Shown here: positions 25,730 through 35,090 of the stretch, one piece after another
How positions within the stretch are numbered: the stretch's first letter is position 1
Layout of the letters: each line of letters starts with the position of its first letter
Origin: Anabaena sp. UHCC 0187
GTDB lineage: Bacteria > Cyanobacteriota > Cyanobacteriia > Cyanobacteriales > Nostocaceae
Direction: 5' to 3'
DNA: 46,507 nucleotides
Assembly (NCBI RefSeq): GCF_009712035.1
Contig: NZ_VILB01000033.1
Span: 1 to 46,507, forward strand
Notes under the pieces: generated by a model
The model's input: the letters and a program-made list of their open reading frames with translations, nothing else
The model's database searches: none
What the model was told of the DNA's origin: nothing
Translations under genes and position numbers: made by a program

Positions 25730-27094
25730 TCAAGGCGCGTGCTTTTCCTGGTTCCTCTTTTCTTCTAAATTAAATAAACCATACAAAGCCCAAGAATTAA
25801 CTCCCACATTGTTCTTTGCTAAAATACTTAACCAAACTTTCCAAACGAACATGGAAAAAACCGTTGCCATTGCGGAACCCAGTATTCCAAAAAACATGAT
25901 TCCAATCGGATTGAGAATTAGATTAATTAAAGCGCTAAATGCAAATACGATTGCTGACTTATTTTGATGTCCGGTCATCCCCAGTAAAAAGCTCACAGGA
26001 CCAAATAAAACATTAATCACTTCACCAATCACTAGAATTTTTAGCACCCAGTCGGCTGCGACAAACTCTGGTCCAAACATCGCTAGAATTGGCCGGGAAA
26101 AAATGATCAAGATGGCTGCAATAATTAGAGATGGCCAGAGAACCCACAAAGCTGTAGTTGATACAACCGCTTGTAGTCCCTGGTGATCACCGCGAGCGTG
26201 GAGAGTTGCAAATGCAGGTGCTGCCACAATATTGATAATTTGCAAAAAGAAGGCAACCCACACGGCAGTGTTGCTAGCTGCGGAGTAAACGCCTGCTGCT
26301 TCTGCACCAACTAACGAACCAATCATCAAAATGTCAGTACGAAACAAAATCACAATGAAAGCAGATTGAAGCAATAAAGGGAGAGCAAGGTTTAACCACT
26401 CACGATAAGCGTAGGTAGGCGTGGCAGCTTCAACAGTTTGGTTGAGCTTTCTTCTCAACAACCATAACTGCAACAAAACAACTCCCAGTAAGATCAGTGT
26501 TGACAGCAAAATTACTGGTACACTGCTCAAAGAATGGTTTTTGGTGAAAAGAAGAAAACCTCCAAGCAGAATTAAGGCAGGCGATAAAATACGTGAGGGT
26601 GCAAAGGCTAGTGTAATATCTTCCAAGGCTCTAGAAGTTTCTAACTGTAGCTGAGTTAAAGCCTGTAATAGCACCATCCACAGACCAATGAGCAGAGGAG
26701 TCGTATAGTCCGATTCGTAATACCGATTAATGATTAAAACAATCACACTTCCTAGAAGAGAAACCACGCAGCCTGATAGAAAAACCAGTAGCCAACTTCC
26801 CCGAATTATCCCCCGCAACATCCCCCAATTTTGTTGAACCTTGTATTCTGAAACCAAGCGCAAAACCGCATGAGGCAAACCTAAACCTGCAAAAATTGCT
26901 AATAAGTAGGACCAAGAGAGTGCGTAATTATAAACACCATATTCGGTTGACCCCATCCACCAGATCAGTGCAAATTGAAGCATATAGGCAAGGGCATCAC
27001 CACTCGCCTGTAAAATTAAGGCAATACCAGCATCACGAGCTAGTAAGCCAATATCGACACTATTCTCAGATTGAGAAATTGCTGTTTGAGTCAT
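25730..27094 (-). CDS. Polysaccharide-type flippase (MOP superfamily)
   Basis: A 454-residue integral membrane protein with about 12-14 hydrophobic helices. The pattern of Wzx/polysaccharide biosynthesis flippases is visible in the first helices (ALAYMLQFALIWWMGSTEYG, AGLGLPHAVLRLVSEY). A late repeat has VLKILVIGEVINVLFGPVSF. It would move a lipid-linked or amphipathic product across the cytoplasmic membrane. With the adjacent glycosyltransferase it suggests a glycoconjugate, or it may export the PKS product. A 478-bp gap separates it from the APS kinase gene. Confidence 0.8.
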   Translation of the reverse strand: MTQTAISQSENSVDIGLLARDAGIALILQASGDALAYMLQFALIWWMGSTEYGVYNYALSWSYLLAIFAGLGLPHAVLRLVSEYKVQQNWGMLRGIIRGSWLLVFLSGCVVSLLGSVIVLIINRYYESDYTTPLLIGLWMVLLQALTQLQLETSRALEDITLAFAPSRILSPALILLGGFLLFTKNHSLSSVPVILLSTLILLGVVLLQLWLLRRKLNQTVEAATPTYAYREWLNLALPLLLQSAFIVILFRTDILMIGSLVGAEAAGVYSAASNTAVWVAFFLQIINIVAAPAFATLHARGDHQGLQAVVSTTALWVLWPSLIIAAILIIFSRPILAMFGPEFVAADWVLKILVIGEVINVLFGPVSFLLGMTGHQNKSAIVFAFSALINLILNPIGIMFFGILGSAMATVFSMFVWKVWLSILAKNNVGVNSWALYGLFNLEEKRNQEKHAP

Positions 27095-27572
27095 GATGTA
27101 TATATAAAGTCTTATGTGAGTTAATGGACTGAATACGGTATTGAGTTAGATCCACGGGAGTAGTCGGATCAGGTGGGAAAGTTACTTCTTTGACAGTGGG
27201 ATAAGAATCGTTAGACGAGAGAAGAGTGAGTTAATCCAATATGAGAATAGGAGATATAAAAAGAATCAGGTTTGCTTGAGTAATCAAAATGGCACGTTTT
27301 TAATGTATCTTTCCAAGTCATGAAGTGAAGATACATGATTTCAGCCTTGTGTCGGTAAAAAATAGCCAATTCACTGAAGAGTTATATCGGCAGGATTCCA
27401 GAAAAGCTGGAAACCATACAGGCCATTGCCCAAAATAGACTATAATGATTGCAATTTTCATTTTTTAAGCCATTTGAAATAGACATGAATTAAATCAATT
27501 CTCTAGTCATCCTCAACAGATCATCAAGAGCAACTTTTCAACCAAGTTATAGGTGTATTAGAGATAGAATAA
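27095..27572. other. 478-bp gap with one hairpin
   Basis: No gene is seen. A perfect 9-bp inverted repeat, ATGTATCTT at 27303 and AAGATACAT at 27328, has a 16-nt loop. The stretch probably holds a promoter for the flippase-sulfotransferase pair. No MITE ends or RNA gene were recognised. Confidence 0.4.
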
Positions 27573-28145
27573 CTATACACAATGAACCTGTGCGTGAGTA
27601 AGCAATCTAGCAGTATCGTTATTAACTTCAAATATTGCCTTTAAAACTTTGCTTACACTCTCATCTAGGTTCTCATGATCTGTTTTACATTCAACTTCTG
27701 GATAAGTTGGTGGTTCATAGGGATCATTAATTCCAGTGAAGTTTTTAATTTCCCCTGATCTAGCTTTTTGATATAAGCCCTTGACATCTCGTTGTTCACA
27801 AACATCTAACGGAGTATTGACATAAACCTCAATGAAATTACCAATTTTCTGCCGAACTTCATTACGGATATCTCGGTAGGGAGAAATGGCTGCAACTAAA
27901 ACAATCACACCATTGCGAGTCAATAATTGAGCAACAAAGCCTATACGACGAATATTTTCGTCTCTATCTTCCTTGCTGAAACCTAAACCCTTAGTTAAGT
28001 TCTGACGGACAATATCACCATCAAGAACTTCAACTTTATTGCCCTGTTCCCGAAGCTTTTGCTCTACATCTCTACAAATAGTAGTTTTACCAGCACCACT
28101 TAAACCAGTAAACCAAACAGTCACACCAGATTCTTGCATTTTCAT
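27573..28145 (-). CDS. cysC: APS kinase (adenylylsulfate kinase)
   Basis: A 190-residue kinase that phosphorylates adenosine 5'-phosphosulfate to PAPS, the sulfate donor of sulfotransferases. The P-loop is GLSGAGKTT at 14-22. The DGDxxR segment is VLDGDIVRQNLTKGLGFS, followed by the RxxNIRRIGFVAQLL helix, ISPYRDIRNEVR, and a lid with GINDPYEPP. All expected motifs are present and the length is normal. Placement between a glycosyltransferase and sulfotransferase genes points to dedicated PAPS supply rather than sulfur assimilation. A truncated second copy lies at 23181. Confidence 0.9.
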   Translation of the reverse strand: MKMQESGVTVWFTGLSGAGKTTICRDVEQKLREQGNKVEVLDGDIVRQNLTKGLGFSKEDRDENIRRIGFVAQLLTRNGVIVLVAAISPYRDIRNEVRQKIGNFIEVYVNTPLDVCEQRDVKGLYQKARSGEIKNFTGINDPYEPPTYPEVECKTDHENLDESVSKVLKAIFEVNNDTARLLTHAQVHCV

Positions 28146-28237
28146 GGGTTTGAATTCTCAATCTTAATTAAACAAATACTAGATGATCAAAAATGTTAAG
28201 GTGAGCGACAACCAAGTAATCAATTCACTATGTTTAT

Positions 28238-29758
28238 TCACGCCATTATATCCTTTGGGCGAGGTTGATACAAAGCTAAACGCATGACATCAACTAATCT
28301 GATTGACCAGTAAATAGCAGCTACAAAGAATATGCTATGTTCTAGGACTATTCCTGTGATTAAAACTCGAACAAGTCCTAAAAGCAATAGAACTAAGAGT
28401 GCAGCATGAAATTGACAATAGTGAAGATAGGATTGATATTTAGCCGTCTTTCTGGTTACAACGTATTTGGGTTTCTTGTTCTTGCCATTCATAATAGCAA
28501 CCCCAATCATTTTAAGATTGGCAAATAGAAGAGCTAATTCCAGGGTTTTGTGTTTCCAACCAAAGATCATATTACCTTTGAGAGTAACTAACTCGAAAAG
28601 AGCTATTGCGGCGATCGCTACAAAGACAATTGGCGGTACACTCAGAAACATTGGTTTACCAATTATTAAAGAAATAGCGATCGTCACATTCAAGAGAAAT
28701 ATTGATATAGGATAGAGCAGTTCTTTTATCCCTTTTGTACAAAAAGCTAGCTGTTGCTTAAGGCTCAGTCCTGACAAATCAGCAAAAAATACTAATCGCA
28801 AAGCATCTAAAGACCAAACAGAACGTTGCTTTAAAAAGTTTTCCAGATCAGTCACAGGGGCTTGAGTGGAGACACCTACCAAATCAAGTGCTTGAGAAGT
28901 CCAACCTTTTTGGAGAATACGGACTGTAGTGGTTACATCTTCAACCATATTCCAAGCATCAAAGCCCCCTACATCCACAAGTGATTGCTGATGATAGACA
29001 GTCCCTGATCCCAGTGAAAACACGCCTCCTAACCATATTTTCCCCGGTAGAACATAAGATTGTAAAAATACCTCTCGCGTATCAAAGGGATCTGACTCGT
29101 CTACAAGCTGCGTTTCTTTATAAGTTTGTACTAAGCCTACAGTGGGGTGATTAATCAGATAGGTTGTACATTTTCTCAGAAACTGTGGATCACCTACACA
29201 ATCATCACAGTCTCGTGTTTCTATGTAATTTATACCGGGAAAAAGATTACGAAGTTCCTTCCAAGCTGCATTGAGTGCGCCAGCTTTTGCCTCACCTTCC
29301 CGATCTGAAGAATCTTTAGAAGGTGGTAGAACATGATAGCAGGAGAGTTTTGGGTAAGCAGACTGCAAAATGGTTGTAAACGTTGCAATCTCATCTCTGC
29401 GAGCATCATTAGCAATGAACAGCTTAATTTTATCTATGGGATAATCCTGCTCAACAATGCTGTCAACTGTTGCCTTTAAAAAATGAATATCTTCGTTATA
29501 AATAGGAACGATAACGGCAACTTCTGGCGTTTCTGAACTTAATTGCTCTACCTTAACCGGACTGACAGTATGAATATTTACAATGATGAAGTAAATAAAA
29601 AACACTGCACTCATTAGCACACCTAATCCGCATAGGTAGGCTAATACGAAATAGTCGAGATTGAGATGGGAAAGGAGGGATAGGGTAGCTGTAAAGATGG
29701 ACGCGATCGCCACAATGCCAGTAATTTTGAGTATAACATTATAAGCTATCTGCTGCAT
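28238..29758 (-). CDS. Membrane GT2 glycosyltransferase (cellulose synthase-like)
   Basis: A 506-residue processive-type family 2 glycosyltransferase. Two N-terminal membrane helices (residues 5-60) precede the catalytic domain with VAVIVPIYNEDIHFL, FIANDARRDE and the metal-binding ETRDCDDCVGD. An ED motif in NMVEDVTTT and QRSVW stand for the ED and QxxRW motifs (the Arg is Val here). Several C-terminal helices follow. It would add sugar from a nucleotide sugar to a membrane-bound acceptor or polymer. A good GGAG site precedes the ATG. The altered QxxRW site suggests a non-polymerising enzyme or changed specificity. Confidence 0.8.
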   Translation of the reverse strand: MQQIAYNVILKITGIVAIASIFTATLSLLSHLNLDYFVLAYLCGLGVLMSAVFFIYFIIVNIHTVSPVKVEQLSSETPEVAVIVPIYNEDIHFLKATVDSIVEQDYPIDKIKLFIANDARRDEIATFTTILQSAYPKLSCYHVLPPSKDSSDREGEAKAGALNAAWKELRNLFPGINYIETRDCDDCVGDPQFLRKCTTYLINHPTVGLVQTYKETQLVDESDPFDTREVFLQSYVLPGKIWLGGVFSLGSGTVYHQQSLVDVGGFDAWNMVEDVTTTVRILQKGWTSQALDLVGVSTQAPVTDLENFLKQRSVWSLDALRLVFFADLSGLSLKQQLAFCTKGIKELLYPISIFLLNVTIAISLIIGKPMFLSVPPIVFVAIAAIALFELVTLKGNMIFGWKHKTLELALLFANLKMIGVAIMNGKNKKPKYVVTRKTAKYQSYLHYCQFHAALLVLLLLGLVRVLITGIVLEHSIFFVAAIYWSIRLVDVMRLALYQPRPKDIMA

Positions 29759-29767
29759 TAAATCTCC

Positions 29768-30035
29768 CTATTCTCTAAAATAAACGTAAATTAGCTTGCC
29801 ATTTTCCATAAACAGCCCATAGCCACCAAATCGTCCACCATGAGTCATGAGACTTCCCTCAGCCCCATCAGGGGGGATCTTGATCTGTTCGACTGATTTT
29901 GCCGCCAAAAGGACGGTCTGGTTGAGGCAGAATCGTCAGTGGTGAAGCTAAGGTAGGAAACCCTAAAGAACTCAACCCTAGCCACAAAAGGACGATCAGC
30001 ACAACTAATATCAGAGATGACTTTAGTCCTTGCAT
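29768..30035 (-). pseudogene. Arylsulfatase remnant (two joined ends)
   Basis: Starting at 30035 the frame gives MQGLKSSLILVVLIVLLWLG, a signal peptide or membrane anchor. Next come LPQPDRPFGGKISRTDQD and a stop. This is the N-terminal pattern of bacterial arylsulfatases (LPxPxxPFGGKIGRT). In the next frame GSLMTHGGRFGGYGLFMENG resembles their C-terminal domain, up to a stop at 29768. The whole catalytic core with the Cys/Ser-formylglycine site is deleted. It lies inside the sulfation part of the cluster, 10 bp before the glycosyltransferase. Confidence 0.65.
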
Positions 30036-30046
30036 ATGGAATAATC

Positions 30047-30451
30047 CTACCGAGTTGCCGGCAACTCCTGAATCTGATAACTGGAACTGTTTTTATTTCC
30101 TAACTTGTGGGACTCATGACCTTGAAGTGGGGGATTAAAGACGCAAATCAGCCGCATCCGAGTCTTTGCCCGCAGATAATGCTTTTCCTGTTGGTTCAGA
30201 GCATACATAGTACCCGGCTCCATCGAGTAGACAATCCCATCAACTTCGACTTCCCCTTCACCTTCAATGCAGTAGCAAGCTTCTAGATGATTTGTGTATT
30301 CCAAAAGAGATTCCGTGCCTGCATCTATGATCGTATCTGTGAGAGAATAACCCATACCATCTCTAGCAAGCAGAAACCGGCGACTTTGCCCATTGCCCCA
30401 AGCAACATCGCGTTCAGAGTTGATAATTTCGCTTAATTTTCTGATAATCAT
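30047..30451 (-). CDS. ectC: Ectoine synthase homologue (EctC, cupin)
   Basis: A 134-residue cupin matching EctC along its whole length: LLARDGMGYSLTDTIIDAGT, NHLEACYCIEGEGEVEV, MEPGTMYALNQQEKHYLRAK and MRLICVFNPPLQGHESH. The iron ligands known from EctC structures are present as Glu57, Tyr83 and His91. EctC closes N-gamma-acetyl-2,4-diaminobutyrate to the cyclic amidine ectoine. No ectA or ectB is in this window, and the gene sits among oxidases of a PKS cluster. It may close a cyclic amidine in a secondary metabolite, or serve as an orphan ectoine synthase. An AGGAAT ribosome site is present. Confidence 0.85.
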   Translation of the reverse strand: MIIRKLSEIINSERDVAWGNGQSRRFLLARDGMGYSLTDTIIDAGTESLLEYTNHLEACYCIEGEGEVEVDGIVYSMEPGTMYALNQQEKHYLRAKTRMRLICVFNPPLQGHESHKLGNKNSSSYQIQELPATR

Positions 30452-30616
30452 GACATTTGATTCCTGGAAAAATGGGATTTTAGTTGAAGGAGGCAGGAAA
30501 CAGAGCGCAGTTTTCTTCCTCCTTCCTGCCTTCCTGGATAAACTTCTAGCTTGTGCTTTGTAGTTTGTTATCTTTGAATATTTGCTGACAAATAACTAGT
30601 TTCAAGACCGAATTAG

Positions 30617-31684
30617 TCAGATATATTCCGAGAGAACGTTGTGAAAATGATCAACTCCCAGTTCATGCTCCTCGGCAAGTTGTGTTACCTGATAGGCGCG
30701 TGAATGGAGTCCGGCTTGAATTTGCCGACAAATGGAAAAATCCTCTTCCATGAGGACATCAAATCCCTGACGAAACTCTTGGGAGCGATAGGGAATACCT
30801 GCAAATTGAGAAGGAGCTTGGTAAATAATGATCTCCACCCTAGTGTTACCCGCATCCAAGGGAATCAGATGAAAGACAGAGAGAAATTTTTTGTGTGGGT
30901 TCAGCATCATATTTGGGAAAATATAGCCCTGATGTGAAACCTTCCCTGCTTCTGAAAAACTGGTAAAGAATTCTCCTCCCTGATTATTCGTATAGGGAAC
31001 CTCAATTCGGAGGTGGCGACCTGTGGGGAGGCTGCGGATGTTATCACTATCGTAAACTGTCCCAAACCCCTGATTGTGGACTACCTCAAAATGGTAATCC
31101 TCAACATAATTTTCCACGATCAATTTCCAGTTAATCGGTTGATCATAGAACCAACGGTCAACTTCTCGGAGGGAATTCCAATCCTGATCATAATGTTCCA
31201 AGAAAGCAGGCATACCCGCCAAGTAATCATCGAGGGATTCTCCGTTGGCATCGGGATTGACAAAAATAAACCCACCCCAGGTTTCTACTCTTGCTCGAAC
31301 TAGGTGAATTTGGGATTTGTCTAGGTTCGGAAAAAGCTTAGGCTTGGTAATGCCTATAAGCTGACCGTCTAAGCTGTATGTCCAGGCGTGATAAGGACAG
31401 GTAATTTTGTGATGAGCACAGTTACCTTCTCCCTCTAATAACTTTGCTCCACGATGGGGACAGACATTGTGCATGGCTTGAAGAGACCCATCAGTTGCCC
31501 GGATCACAAAAATTGGCTCTTCTCCCAAGGTATAAGTCAGGTAATCACCTGGTTCGGGAATAGTTTCTTGCCGACCAATCAATTGCCAGGTACTACGCCA
31601 AACGGTTTTTAGCTCATGAGCAAAGATTTCTGAATCTGTATAATATTTTGCCGGAAGTCCCAATTGCTTGGTTTGTAGCAGCAT
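30617..31684 (-). CDS. Rieske non-heme iron oxygenase, alpha subunit
   Basis: A 355-residue ring-hydroxylating-type oxygenase. The Rieske [2Fe-2S] ligands are C75-x-H77 (VCPHRGA) and C96-x2-H99 (CPYHAWTY). The mononuclear iron site is in ENYVEDYHFEVVH with H198 and H203 and the bridging acid E195 (or D196), plus a late acidic ligand near EEDFSICR. Related enzymes hydroxylate or demethylate small molecules such as choline, betaines and aromatics. No reductase or ferredoxin partner is encoded nearby, so electrons must come from elsewhere. It lies 48 bp after the exporter gene and is probably cotranscribed. Confidence 0.85.
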   Translation of the reverse strand: MLLQTKQLGLPAKYYTDSEIFAHELKTVWRSTWQLIGRQETIPEPGDYLTYTLGEEPIFVIRATDGSLQAMHNVCPHRGAKLLEGEGNCAHHKITCPYHAWTYSLDGQLIGITKPKLFPNLDKSQIHLVRARVETWGGFIFVNPDANGESLDDYLAGMPAFLEHYDQDWNSLREVDRWFYDQPINWKLIVENYVEDYHFEVVHNQGFGTVYDSDNIRSLPTGRHLRIEVPYTNNQGGEFFTSFSEAGKVSHQGYIFPNMMLNPHKKFLSVFHLIPLDAGNTRVEIIIYQAPSQFAGIPYRSQEFRQGFDVLMEEDFSICRQIQAGLHSRAYQVTQLAEEHELGVDHFHNVLSEYI

Positions 31685-31732
31685 CTTTTGTCCCTTTATA
31701 AATATCTTTCTCAGAAAGAGAGCGAACTAAAA

Positions 31733-32731
31733 TTAAACACTCTCCTCAATTTCCTTAACCCCAGACGAGCTAGAAATACTCAGAGATAGCCCCAGTACAA
31801 CTACGCAAAAAGCAAGTAAATTAGACAAGCTTAAAGTTTCTGAGAACATTATCCCAGCGATTATGGCAGTCGTAAATGGTGTTAGTAAAAAAACCAGGGC
31901 GACAAATCCTGATGAAAGCCGCTTGAGGCTATATAACAGTAGTCCTTGAGCAAGCAAACCGGAAACTGACATACTCACAATAGCTATCCAGCCTGGTAAC
32001 GAAGTCGGCAGTAGATTTTCTTGGGTTATTACCAGAACCATTAACGTCAATGGTGTTCCACAAGCAAAGCATCCTAGCAGTACAGTATCTGTCTGTAACT
32101 GAGTTCGGAGTTGTTCTGCTCCTAGTAAATATGCTGCTAGGAAAAGTGCCGAGACAAGTGCTAGAAAATCACCTTGTAACTTATCAATACCGATTTGAAA
32201 GTCATTAAATCCGATTATCAACAATCCTGAAACGGCGATCGCACACCCTATAAGAAAACGCCTGTCAAAGCACTGTTTGAATAGTAACCATCCCCCCAGA
32301 ACTGTGAAAACAGGCGTGAGATTATTTATTAGTTCACAATTGGCTACAGTGGTTTGACTTAAAGACCAAGCTAAGGTGATCAACATTCCCGCCAAAAAAT
32401 TCCCCGTTACCAGAAATAATCCCAGTAATTGAACACGGTGATAAAGCGGCGGAGATAGGGGGGGAGATTGATTTGGACAATTAGCCAATTGACGATATAT
32501 AGCCAGTAATCCCCAAATCAAACCTAAGATGATCGTTGTTAGAAAAAAGCGGTCAAAGATTGCGGTTCCTGAACTCGTTTCCATTGCACCCCATTTGGTA
32601 AAAACAGGAACGAAGGAAAACGCGATCAGTGATCCTAGCAATGAGATAAAAGACCACAAATCTTCCGACTTGATAGGTAACTTTTCTGGTGAAGCATCGG
32701 ATAAAACAGACATTTTCGAGAAAGAACTCAC
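31733..32731 (-). CDS. EamA/DMT-family exporter
   Basis: A 332-residue membrane protein with about ten helices forming two EamA repeats. Marks include the first-repeat ending LINNLTPVFTVLGGWLLF and the second-repeat ending VFLLTPFTTAIIAGIMFSETLSL, both typical of drug/metabolite transporters. It likely exports the cluster's product or an intermediate. It starts 26 bp after the radical SAM gene, within the operon. A permease of the same family (SxtPER) accompanies saxitoxin clusters, a functional parallel and not proof of relatedness. Confidence 0.85.
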   Translation of the reverse strand: MSSFSKMSVLSDASPEKLPIKSEDLWSFISLLGSLIAFSFVPVFTKWGAMETSSGTAIFDRFFLTTIILGLIWGLLAIYRQLANCPNQSPPLSPPLYHRVQLLGLFLVTGNFLAGMLITLAWSLSQTTVANCELINNLTPVFTVLGGWLLFKQCFDRRFLIGCAIAVSGLLIIGFNDFQIGIDKLQGDFLALVSALFLAAYLLGAEQLRTQLQTDTVLLGCFACGTPLTLMVLVITQENLLPTSLPGWIAIVSMSVSGLLAQGLLLYSLKRLSSGFVALVFLLTPFTTAIIAGIMFSETLSLSNLLAFCVVVLGLSLSISSSSGVKEIEESV

Positions 32732-32757
32732 GATCAGATTTATGGAGTCATTGAGGA

Positions 32758-33846
32758 TTACAGTGCGTAAATCTGACCCTTGGCTTCGGGTAAGAAGAAA
32801 TGCTCAAAATCAATATAGCGATTCTTGTAGCACCAGCTACACTCTTTAAAATGCGGTGCATGGGAACAACGGCTGGTGAGATGCTCCTGGCGTAAAGTTT
32901 GCCATTTCTCACCATTCCAAACTTCCTCGAAAGAAGATTCGTCAATGTTACCCAGGTGGTAAACTTCTGATCCTGACCCAATCAAGTGATCACAGAACCC
33001 AATAAACCCGTCATATTTAAAAGACACATAACTCCAGGGATGTAAGCAAGCGGAGCTATCGTCGGGTTTTTGCGGGATAGTGCCGATTTGGGTGGCGGCA
33101 ACGACTTTCACCCCATGTAGCCGACTGCGCTCTTGCATTTGCTTGAGGGTCGCGTCCACCTCAGCATCATGATTATATAAACTTAAGGGCGAATCAGGCG
33201 AGGCATGAACTGAGGCTAGGCGAATTTCTTGAATGCCGATATCCGCAGCAAAATCAACGAGATCGGGTAGTGACTCTAGCGCTGGGCGTTGCACGGTTGT
33301 GGTGAGATTGATGCGATCTGTTGAACCCCAGTGTTCGCGATAGCCCGCAGCCAACTTTCGCAGATTTCGTTCTACCTTGCTCAGATTACCGCCACGACGC
33401 AGGTGAGCAAAGACATCTGGATCGGGGCTATCAACTGAAATTGATAGGTAACAACCATGTTTGATCAGTAAATCAATGACTTCATCGCGTTGGAAAGACA
33501 TATTACTGACAAAGCGAATCGCCACTCCATATTCAGCAGCCACTTCAATGTATTTGCAAATCTGTGGCAGGATCAGGCTTTCACCATCTCCTCGCAAATC
33601 TACCATTTCAGCGGTGGGAAAGAGTTCTTGAGCAATCCGGTGATAAATGTCTTCTGACATCATTCGGGACTGAATCGTGATGACTTCGGGACGACACATC
33701 GTGCAGTGCAAGTTGCAACCCTGAGTCAATTCCACCATGACATACAGCGGACGGCTGTTTAAATGGGTTTTGCCCTGGCGATATTCCTCCAGATTCAAAA
33801 CACTATTTTCTTCGCGAGTTAATACGTGGTTATCTTTACACAACAT
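32758..33846 (-). CDS. Radical SAM enzyme with SPASM-type C-terminus
   Basis: A 362-residue radical SAM protein. The [4Fe-4S] motif is C44-x3-C48-x2-C51 (GCNLHCTMCRPE) and the GGE-like motif is LRGDGESL. The C-terminal part has the SPASM/twitch cysteine pattern for an auxiliary cluster: SACLHPWSYVSFKYDG, IGFCDHL, then RCSHAPHFKECSWCYK. An FEEVWNGEKWQTLRQ segment is typical of this family. It performs a radical reaction starting with hydrogen abstraction; substrates range from peptides to small molecules. No precursor peptide gene is nearby, so a small-molecule substrate is more likely. Its AGGATT site and a 37-bp gap link it to the dioxygenase gene. Confidence 0.85.
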   Translation of the reverse strand: MLCKDNHVLTREENSVLNLEEYRQGKTHLNSRPLYVMVELTQGCNLHCTMCRPEVITIQSRMMSEDIYHRIAQELFPTAEMVDLRGDGESLILPQICKYIEVAAEYGVAIRFVSNMSFQRDEVIDLLIKHGCYLSISVDSPDPDVFAHLRRGGNLSKVERNLRKLAAGYREHWGSTDRINLTTTVQRPALESLPDLVDFAADIGIQEIRLASVHASPDSPLSLYNHDAEVDATLKQMQERSRLHGVKVVAATQIGTIPQKPDDSSACLHPWSYVSFKYDGFIGFCDHLIGSGSEVYHLGNIDESSFEEVWNGEKWQTLRQEHLTSRCSHAPHFKECSWCYKNRYIDFEHFFLPEAKGQIYAL

Positions 33847-33883
33847 ATTCTAATCCTATGAAAGTGAATCAACAAGACAAAAA

Positions 33884-34837
33884 TCAACCAGAAACAGAAA
33901 CTTCTAGATTGGCAAAGGGGCTTTCTTTGCCGCTGTAGTCTTCTTCCGAGCTAACATACCAATCCTGTTTCTTGAAGATACCGAGTCCACCATCTCCTGT
34001 TTCTCCCTCTTCACTTGGATGGAAGTTGTGTTGTTCAAATACGGATGTGTAGCTACCATCTTTAATCACAGAATCAGGTAGTTTTTGAATGGGCTTGTAC
34101 TGATGATGCTCCTGTCCTTCAACCCAAAAGGGTGCATTAGAAACAGCATTGTAATGACAATGAACCACTGTCCGAGTTTGATCTGTGAGGTTGGGTCCAG
34201 AACAGTGCAAAGTATTACCGTGGAAAAACATCACATCGCCTGGTTCCATCTCGCAATACACGAGTTCTAGGCGCTTGAGAATTTCTTTGACACGTTTTGG
34301 ATCAGCAAATACCGCTTGATCTCCTCTGGACATATCAAAGCGACTAGCGAGATGAGACCCCTTGACCATTTGGATACAGCCGTTTTCTTTGGTATTTGCA
34401 GTAATGGCGATCGTGCAAGTTGCAAAATGGGGAAATAGACAACCATTTTGGTACCAGAAGGCGCAATCCTGATGCCAATCTACAGTCCCTTCACTGTAGG
34501 GGTCTTTTTTGAGAATCTTGGAATGCCAATGGTAGCTCTCCTCTCCCAAGAGAGCTTCTGTTCCATCTACTATGCGGGCAATTCTCGGCAAAACTCCTAG
34601 ATAGGTTTGTTCTAAATCAGTCCAAGTTGTCACCTTATAAATTTTGCCAAAGCTATCAACGATGTTGGTTTGATAGCCCATGACATTTGGGTCTTGTTCG
34701 CAAGCTTTACGCAGTGGCTCAATTTCATCTAGGTCGAAAAATCCTCGCACGATCAGAAAACCATCTTTGTGATATTGAGCAATTTGCTCCTGGGAAAGAG
34801 GTCGTACAGTATGAACTTTCGCGTCAAATGTCAACAT
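33884..34837 (-). CDS. Phytanoyl-CoA dioxygenase (PhyH)-family oxygenase
   Basis: A 317-residue Fe(II)/2-oxoglutarate enzyme. The iron triad is H122-x-D124 (VDWHQDCAFW) and H211 (FFHGNTLHCSGPN). The 2-oxoglutarate arginine is R222 (DQTRTVVHCHYN). The family hydroxylates or halogenates small molecules; the acidic residue of the facial triad is present, so hydroxylation rather than halogenation is expected. Ectoine hydroxylase EctD belongs to the same superfamily, but its signature (FxWHSDFETWH) is not matched. The gene starts a close-packed group of tailoring genes after a 253-bp gap containing a hairpin. Confidence 0.85.
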   Translation of the reverse strand: MLTFDAKVHTVRPLSQEQIAQYHKDGFLIVRGFFDLDEIEPLRKACEQDPNVMGYQTNIVDSFGKIYKVTTWTDLEQTYLGVLPRIARIVDGTEALLGEESYHWHSKILKKDPYSEGTVDWHQDCAFWYQNGCLFPHFATCTIAITANTKENGCIQMVKGSHLASRFDMSRGDQAVFADPKRVKEILKRLELVYCEMEPGDVMFFHGNTLHCSGPNLTDQTRTVVHCHYNAVSNAPFWVEGQEHHQYKPIQKLPDSVIKDGSYTSVFEQHNFHPSEEGETGDGGLGIFKKQDWYVSSEEDYSGKESPFANLEVSVSG

Positions 34838-35036
34838 GATTTTTTCTCAGCTTTGGTCTATTTTTATTCACTCACAATTTTGAAATTATTTCCAGGTAAA
34901 TTATCAATACAGCGAATAAAATATCAAGAATAATCGACCGCAGATGAACACAGATAAACACAGATAAAGAGGGATCAATCTATTTGGCTAGACTGTGCAG
35001 CCTCACATAAAATTGGTATTAGACTTTTGCAAATAG

Positions 35037-35069
35037 TGTGACTTGAATCATAAAATGCTTCAAGTCACA
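35037..35069 (-). terminator. Perfect 11-bp hairpin after the PKS gene
   Basis: TGTGACTTGAA and TTCAAGTCACA are separated by 11 bases, starting about 20 bp after the PKS stop. The position fits a terminator or a processing hairpin between the PKS and the tailoring genes. No clear T-tract follows on the minus strand, so termination may be partial. Confidence 0.5.
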
Positions 35070-35090
35070 AATAGGTCTATTAACTTGAAT

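Noticed and set aside
30047-30451. Generic cupin annotation
   Set aside because: The full-length match to EctC blocks and iron ligands is specific enough to prefer ectoine synthase homologue.
33884-34837. Ectoine hydroxylase (EctD)
   Set aside because: It is the same superfamily and lies near an EctC homologue, but the EctD signature around the HxD motif is not present.
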